Shown here: positions 59,509-64,000 of the stretch, one piece after another | Numbering within the stretch: the stretch's first letter is position 1 | Layout: every line of letters begins with the position of its first letter | From: Pseudomonas fulva 12-X | GTDB taxonomy: Bacteria; Pseudomonadota; Gammaproteobacteria; Pseudomonadales; Pseudomonadaceae | NCBI RefSeq assembly: GCF_000213805.1 | Contig: NC_015556.1 | Span: 3,611,001-3,675,000 of the forward strand | Direction: 5' to 3' | DNA length: 64,000 bases | Notes under the pieces: model-generated | The model's input: the letters and a program-made list of their open reading frames with translations, nothing else | Database searches by the model: none | Told to the model about the DNA's origin: nothing | Position numbers and translations under genes: made by a program

Positions 59509-60819
59509 TCACCTCGCGACGACCGGACGCACCACCGAGGAGAATTGCCAGCGCAGCTCTGAGGCAGACGGATCGAGCCGCAGATTGGCCACCGCAAGGA
59601 CCTGGCCATCACGTTTCAACAGCGGCAGCCGGGGGCGGATGAACTCGGGCACGTCAGTCTCCTGAAGCAATCTTTTCAGATCACGCCGGCCACGCCCCGG
59701 AACCTCGAGCACCTCCCCCCCCTGCCGATAAGCGATGCTCAGCCGTCCATCGGGAACCGGTCCGGCAAAGGCTACGACGCCGTTGCCGGGCAGTTCGAGC
59801 GGGCGCTCACCGTCAGGCCAAGGTTGTTCCTTACTCGACCAGGGTGCACGCCATGCTTCGCCAAGCCATAGCAGCCGATCACCATGGCGACGCAGCTCGC
59901 CGCTTTCCAGCCGCCACACGGGCGACGCGTCGGCGGCGGCATCACGCAGATCCGTCCAGCCCTGCCAATGCCGGCTGTCCGGCATACGGGTTTCATTGCC
60001 CAGCCAGTGCCTGAGCAGGTTGCGCTGCCGCGCCTCGGAGAGCAGCCGCAGCGCCGACAGATCCAGACAGGGAATACTCAGCCAGGAAATTTTCAGCTGC
60101 CCGCGACAATACTGCAGATCGATTTCGGCTAGGTCCTGCAACAACCCGTGAGCCTCAGCCTGATGCGCCGCGGCGCGGGCCAACACCGCCGATACGCCGG
60201 GCCAGTGAGTGGCCAGCTGCGGCAGGATGTCTCGACGCAGAAAGTTGCGGGCGAAACCGCTATCGCCGTTCGAGGGGTCCTCCACCCACTGCAGCCCATA
60301 ACGAGCGGCGTAGGCTTCCAGCGTCTTGCGGGGCACCTCCAGCAGCGGTCTGACCGCATGCCCCGCACCCAATGAACGACTCTGCGCCATCGCCGCCAGC
60401 CCGCGCACCCCTGCGCCGCGCAGCAGCCGATAAAGCAGGGTTTCCGCCTGGTCATCCTGATGCTGGGCCAGCAACAGCACTTCGTCCGCTTTCATCAGAT
60501 CGGTAAATGCCGCGTAGCGAGCATCTCGCGCCGCGCGCTCCAGACTCGCTCCAGGCACGACCTGCACAGGCACGATATCCAGGGGAACACCCAGCTCATC
60601 GCAAAAGCGCTGACAGTGCGCAGGCCACTGCTCGGCCACCGCCTGCAACCCATGATGGATGTGAACGGCGCGAATGGGCGGCAACTCATGGTGCCGCGCG
60701 GCCGTGGCAAGCATATGCAGCAGAACGGTGGAATCGAGGCCACCGGAAAAGGCGACCCGCCAGCAAGGTGCATGACGCCACGCCGCAAGGCGTGCCAGCA
60801 CGGCGGATTCGAGAGACAT
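59509..60819 (-). CDS. tilS: tRNA(Ile)-lysidine synthase
   Basis: Converts C34 of tRNA-Ile(CAU) to lysidine so that it reads AUA. The 436-residue protein has the PP-loop VAFSGGLDSTVLLHML (about 22-37), HIHHGLQ, LLAQHQDDQAETLLYRLLRGAGVRGLAAM, and NGDSGFARNFLRRDILPQL. The C-terminal TilS-C domain carries the tRNA acceptor-binding LKRLLQETDVPEFIRPRLPLL. Start MSLESAVLARL was preferred to an upstream ATG; it follows accA with 75 bases between. Confidence 0.96.
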   Translation of the reverse strand: MSLESAVLARLAAWRHAPCWRVAFSGGLDSTVLLHMLATAARHHELPPIRAVHIHHGLQAVAEQWPAHCQRFCDELGVPLDIVPVQVVPGASLERAARDARYAAFTDLMKADEVLLLAQHQDDQAETLLYRLLRGAGVRGLAAMAQSRSLGAGHAVRPLLEVPRKTLEAYAARYGLQWVEDPSNGDSGFARNFLRRDILPQLATHWPGVSAVLARAAAHQAEAHGLLQDLAEIDLQYCRGQLKISWLSIPCLDLSALRLLSEARQRNLLRHWLGNETRMPDSRHWQGWTDLRDAAADASPVWRLESGELRRHGDRLLWLGEAWRAPWSSKEQPWPDGERPLELPGNGVVAFAGPVPDGRLSIAYRQGGEVLEVPGRGRRDLKRLLQETDVPEFIRPRLPLLKRDGQVLAVANLRLDPSASELRWQFSSVVRPVVAR

Positions 60820-60838
60820 GGAGAGGTCAGTGAAGCGA

Positions 60839-60884
60839 CCCCGCAAGCATGACGACCATCGGGGCGATTGGCCTGCTTGCGGGG
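60839..60884. repeat. 11-base perfect inverted repeat between accA and tilS
   Basis: CCCCGCAAGCA (60839-60849) pairs with TGCTTGCGGGG (60874-60884). No T run follows on the minus strand, so termination is unlikely; an RNA-stabilising or processing hairpin in the accA-tilS transcript is possible. Confidence 0.55.
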
Positions 60885-60894
60885 TGAAGCGGCA

Positions 60895-61845
60895 TCAGGC
60901 GATGCCGTAGCTCATCAGGCGCTCGTAGCGACGGGCCAGCAGCGCGTCGTTGTCGAGCTTGCGCAGATCCTCGAGCTGAGCGACCAGCGTCTGGCGGATC
61001 GACTCGGCAGCAGCGGCCGGATCACGGTGCGCACCACCCAGCGGCTCGGCGATCACCTTGTCGACGATACCCAGACCTTTCAAGCGCTCGGCGGTGATGC
61101 CCATGGCTTCGGCGGCATCCGGCGCCTTCTCGGCGGTCTTCCACAGAATCGAAGCGCAGCCTTCCGGCGAGATCACCGAGTAGGTCGAGTATTCGAGCAT
61201 GTTGAGGTTGTCGCACACGCCGATGGCCAGTGCACCGCCGGAGCCGCCCTCACCGATCACGGTGGAGATGATGGGTGTTTTCAGGCGCGCCATGACGCGC
61301 AGGTTCCAGGCAATCGCCTCGCTCTGACCACGCTCTTCGGCATCGATACCCGGGTAGGCGCCCGGCGTGTCGATGAAGGTCAGGATCGGCATCTTGAAGC
61401 GCTCGGCCATTTCCATCAGGCGGCAGGCCTTGCGGTAGCCTTCTGGACGCGGCATGCCGAAGTTGCGGCGCACCTTCTCGCGCACTTCACGGCCCTTCTG
61501 ATGGCCGATGACCATCGCCGGCTGGCCATTCAGACGGGCAACGCCACCGACAATGGCAGCATCGTCGGAGAAGTGGCGGTCGCCATGCAGCTCGTCGAAT
61601 TCGGTGAAGATGTGCTGCAGATAGTCCAGGGTGTACGGACGCTGCGGGTGGCGCGCGAGGCGAGCGATCTGCCAGCTGGTCAGATTGCTGAAAATACTCT
61701 CGGTGAGCGTGCTGCTCTTGTCCTGCAGGCGGGCGATTTCGTCGCCGATGTTCAGGGAGTTGCTGTTACCGACCAGACGAAGCTCTTCGATCTTGGCTTG
61801 CAGGTCGGCAATCGGCTGTTCGAAATCGAGATAATTCGGGTTCAT
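60895..61845 (-). CDS. accA: Acetyl-CoA carboxylase carboxyltransferase subunit alpha
   Basis: Transfers carboxyl from biotin to acetyl-CoA, with AccD, in the first step of fatty-acid synthesis. The 316-residue protein has the helical N-terminus [38 protein letters not shown] and the crotonase-fold core [23 protein letters not shown] and [14 protein letters not shown] with [14 protein letters not shown] 61845 (MNPNYLDF) is chosen; ATG 61851 two codons upstream is possible. Neither has a strong Shine-Dalgarno. Confidence 0.97.
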   Translation of the reverse strand: MNPNYLDFEQPIADLQAKIEELRLVGNSNSLNIGDEIARLQDKSSTLTESIFSNLTSWQIARLARHPQRPYTLDYLQHIFTEFDELHGDRHFSDDAAIVGGVARLNGQPAMVIGHQKGREVREKVRRNFGMPRPEGYRKACRLMEMAERFKMPILTFIDTPGAYPGIDAEERGQSEAIAWNLRVMARLKTPIISTVIGEGGSGGALAIGVCDNLNMLEYSTYSVISPEGCASILWKTAEKAPDAAEAMGITAERLKGLGIVDKVIAEPLGGAHRDPAAAAESIRQTLVAQLEDLRKLDNDALLARRYERLMSYGIA

Positions 61846-62046
61846 AGGCATCCGTCATGCGTCGACGGCCAAAAGGGCCGGGGAGCGTGTATCCAATTGG
61901 CGCCTACCTTATAGGAACAGGCGCCTTCAGGTCGACACCTGCAGTGCACTTCCGGCGAAAATGCCGGCAAATGCGCCAGGCATTCGCACGGCGGCAAATC
62001 ATAAGATCTGCGCACGCCAAGGGCAAACATGCAGTGTCAGGGCTGG

Positions 62047-62073
62047 AAAGATGCGGCCTGGGCCCCATCTTTT
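62047..62073 (-). terminator. Possible dnaE terminator hairpin
   Basis: AAAGATG (62047-62053) can pair with CATCTTT (62066-62072) with GG/CC inside. It lies 14 bases after the dnaE stop and has short T runs on both strands, so termination efficiency is doubtful. Confidence 0.45.
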
Positions 62074-62086
62074 CAGCGCCGCCATA

Positions 62087-64000
62087 TCAGCGGTATTGCA
62101 GGAAGACGTTTTCTCGCCCGAACTGGTCACGTAAGGCTTGAATCAAGCTGTCGGCCGGGTCGATCCGCCACTCTTCGCCAAACTGCAGCAGGGCTTTGGC
62201 ATCGGCACCGGTGTAGTCCAGGGTGATTGGGCAGGCACCGCGGTGGCGCTGGCACAACTCGCCCAACCAGCGCAGCCGATCGCCCTTGAGGGCTGCGGCC
62301 TGTACCTTGACCCGCAGGCTTTCAGCCAGCCCGGTACGCGCCTCCTCCAGACTCATCACCCGCTTGGCACGCAGGCGCATGCCACCGGAGAAATCATCAT
62401 TGCTGACCTCGCCCTCCACCACCACCAGGGCGTCGCTCTGCAGCAGCGCCTGGTTGCTGGCGAAGGCATCGGCGAACAACGAGGCTTCGATACGCCCGGA
62501 ACGGTCGTCCAGGGTAATGAAGCCCATCTTGTCGCCCTTCTTGTTCTTCATCACCCGCAGGTTGACGATCAAACCTGCGATGGTCTGGGTGTCGCGGGCC
62601 GGCTTGAGGTCGACGATGCGCTGGCGGGCGAAGCGCCGCACTTCGCTTTCGTATTCGTCGATCGGGTGGCCGGTCAGGTACAGACCCAAGGTGTCTTTCT
62701 CGCCCTTGAGACGCTCCTTGAGCGACAACTCGCGGGCCTTACGGTGGTTGGCGTAGACGTCCGCTTCGGGGCTGGCGAATACACCGCCGAACAGGTCCAT
62801 GTGGCCGCTGTCATGGCTGCGTGCGGTCTGCTCGGCGGCCTGCACGGCTTCTTCCATCGCCGCCAGCAGCACGGCGCGGTTGCGGTCGATATTGGCCTGG
62901 TAGGCCTTGATCTCATCGTGGAAATGCGGGCCCAAACGATCCAGCGCGCCGCTGCGAATCAACGCCTCCATAGTGCGTTTGTTGATGCGTTTGAGGTCGA
63001 CGCGCGAGCAGAAGTCGAACAGGTCCTTGAACGGACCGTCCTGACGCGCTTCGACGATGGCTTCCACCGGCCCCTCGCCCACACCCTTGACCGCACCGAG
63101 GCCATAGAGGATGCGCTGGGTCTGGTTCGCATCATGGCTGACGGTGAACTTGAACTCCGAGGCGTTCACATCCGGCGGATCGATGCGCAGCTTCATGCTG
63201 CGGCACTCCTCGATGAGGATCACCACCTTGTCGGTGTTGTGCATATCCGCCGACAGCACCGCCGCCATGAAAGGCGCCGGGTAATGGGCCTTCAGCCAGG
63301 CGGTCTGGTAAGACACCAGGCCGTAGGCGGCGGAGTGGGATTTGTTGAAGCCGTAGCCGGCAAACTTTTCCACCAGATCGAAGATGTTGCCCGCCAGATC
63401 GGCATCGATGCCATTGTTGGCGCAACCTTCGATGAAACCGCCGCGCTGCTTGGCCATTTCCTCGGGCTTCTTCTTGCCCATGGCGCGGCGCAGCATGTCC
63501 GCCTGGCCCAGGGTGTAACCGCCCATGACCTGGGCGATCTGCATGACCTGTTCCTGATACAGGATGATCCCGTAAGTCGGCTTGAGCACCGGTTCCAGAC
63601 CCGCGTATTGGTAATCCGGGTGCGGGTAGGACAGCTCGGCGCGACCGTGCTTACGGTTGATGAAGTCGTCCACCATGCCGGACTGCAGCGGACCGGGACG
63701 GAACAGCGCCACCAGCGCGATCATGTCTTCCAGGCAGTCGGGCTTGAGCTTCTTGATCAGCTCCTTCATGCCCCGCGACTCGAGCTGGAAGACCGCCGTG
63801 GTTTCGGCTTTCTGCAGCATCTGGTAAGTCGGCTTGTCGTCGAGCGGGATAAAGTCGATGTTGACCAGATCCTCTTCGGCGACGCCGGCCGCGCGCTGGT
63901 CGCGGTGAATGGTTTCCAGCGCCCACTTGATGATGGTCAGGGTGCGCAGCCCGAGGAAGTCGAACTTCACCAGACCGGCCTGCTCGACATCATCCTTGTC
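62087..64000 (-). CDS. dnaE: DNA polymerase III subunit alpha (C-terminal part, cut by window end)
   Basis: Replicative polymerase catalytic subunit. The C-terminal 637 residues are in the window; the PHP domain and the catalytic aspartates lie beyond its edge. Visible are the palm/fingers end (KFDFLGLRTLTIIKWAL, FRPGPLQSGMVDDFINRKHG, YGIILYQEQVMQIAQVMGGYTLGQADMLRRAMGKK, FNKSHSAAYGLVSYQTAWLKAHYPAPFMAA) and the helix-hairpin-helix region (GLGAVKGVGEGPVEAIVEAR). An OB-fold follows (IAGLIVNLRVMKNKKGDKMGFITLDDRSGRIEASLF), then the tau-binding C-terminus. It is upstream of accA in the same direction, as in P. aeruginosa. Confidence 0.98.
   Translation of the reverse strand, partial: DKDDVEQAGLVKFDFLGLRTLTIIKWALETIHRDQRAAGVAEEDLVNIDFIPLDDKPTYQMLQKAETTAVFQLESRGMKELIKKLKPDCLEDMIALVALFRPGPLQSGMVDDFINRKHGRAELSYPHPDYQYAGLEPVLKPTYGIILYQEQVMQIAQVMGGYTLGQADMLRRAMGKKKPEEMAKQRGGFIEGCANNGIDADLAGNIFDLVEKFAGYGFNKSHSAAYGLVSYQTAWLKAHYPAPFMAAVLSADMHNTDKVVILIEECRSMKLRIDPPDVNASEFKFTVSHDANQTQRILYGLGAVKGVGEGPVEAIVEARQDGPFKDLFDFCSRVDLKRINKRTMEALIRSGALDRLGPHFHDEIKAYQANIDRNRAVLLAAMEEAVQAAEQTARSHDSGHMDLFGGVFASPEADVYANHRKARELSLKERLKGEKDTLGLYLTGHPIDEYESEVRRFARQRIVDLKPARDTQTIAGLIVNLRVMKNKKGDKMGFITLDDRSGRIEASLFADAFASNQALLQSDALVVVEGEVSNDDFSGGMRLRAKRVMSLEEARTGLAESLRVKVQAAALKGDRLRWLGELCQRHRGACPITLDYTGADAKALLQFGEEWRIDPADSLIQALRDQFGRENVFLQYR

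Noticed and set aside
61885..61920. GGCGCCT...AGGCGCC inverted repeat upstream of accA as a terminator or riboswitch
   Set aside because: Only seven paired bases, no T tail and no recognisable aptamer; most likely incidental or a minor promoter dyad.

Overview
The window looks like a chromosomal segment of a Pseudomonas (Gammaproteobacteria, high GC by eye). Several gene runs match the order I recall from P. aeruginosa: dcd/mrp/metG; gpx-slyD-ackA-pta; and rpoS-nlpD-pcm-surE-truD-ispF followed by the formaldehyde genes and ispD-ftsB-eno-kdsA-pyrG-tilS-accA-dnaE. The assignment to genus is an inference from protein sequence, gene order and REP-type repeats. I saw no phage, transposase, integrase, CRISPR array, tRNA or rRNA.

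Layout. 1-6.2 kb is an assimilatory nitrate region: the end of nitrate reductase, cobA (siroheme), a NIT-ANTAR antiterminator, a 645-base leader carrying an ANTAR-type hairpin and an intrinsic terminator, and a nitrate ABC transporter. 6.2-16 kb holds a small unknown protein, a possible sRNA, dcd, a cold-shock gene, mrp, an OmpA-like lipoprotein, metG, a DUF4349 lipoprotein, a lone soluble RsxB-like ferredoxin, nth, a PA3496-family gene and trxB. 16-26 kb holds cysZ, a GT4 glycosyltransferase behind PhoB-box-like repeats, gpx, slyD, ackA-pta, an acyltransferase, a diguanylate cyclase response regulator and a second OmpA-like lipoprotein. 26-34 kb holds a metallo-beta-lactamase-fold hydrolase and a lipid-linked block (DUF1329, DUF1302, acyl-CoA synthetase, thiolase).

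34-44 kb holds a LysE exporter, a 2-hydroxyacid dehydrogenase, rsmC, a yybP-ykoY (Mn) riboswitch with its GDT1-type transporter, an M48 protease, an operon CPXCG protein - DUF2007 protein - degenerate SRAP protein, an acyltransferase, a YajG lipoprotein and mqo. 44-50 kb is the stress/housekeeping operon rpoS-nlpD-DUF368-pcm-surE-truD-ispF, mostly with overlapping genes. 50-54 kb holds dps, the glutathione-dependent formaldehyde pair fghA-adhC with a divergent LysR regulator, and an HPF-like gene. 54-64 kb is the core run ispD-ftsB-eno-kdsA-pyrG-tilS-accA-dnaE.

The most interesting items are: the SRAP protein that has lost three of four catalytic residues and sits in a three-gene operon; the orphan RsxB without membrane anchor or partners; the NasR-type RNA leader; four 7-base repeats at 11-base period before the glycosyltransferase; a full intrinsic terminator inside the trxB leader; and a candidate sRNA at 6.5 kb. 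Coordinates of starts were chosen from ribosome binding sites, overlaps and family N-termini; no searches were run.
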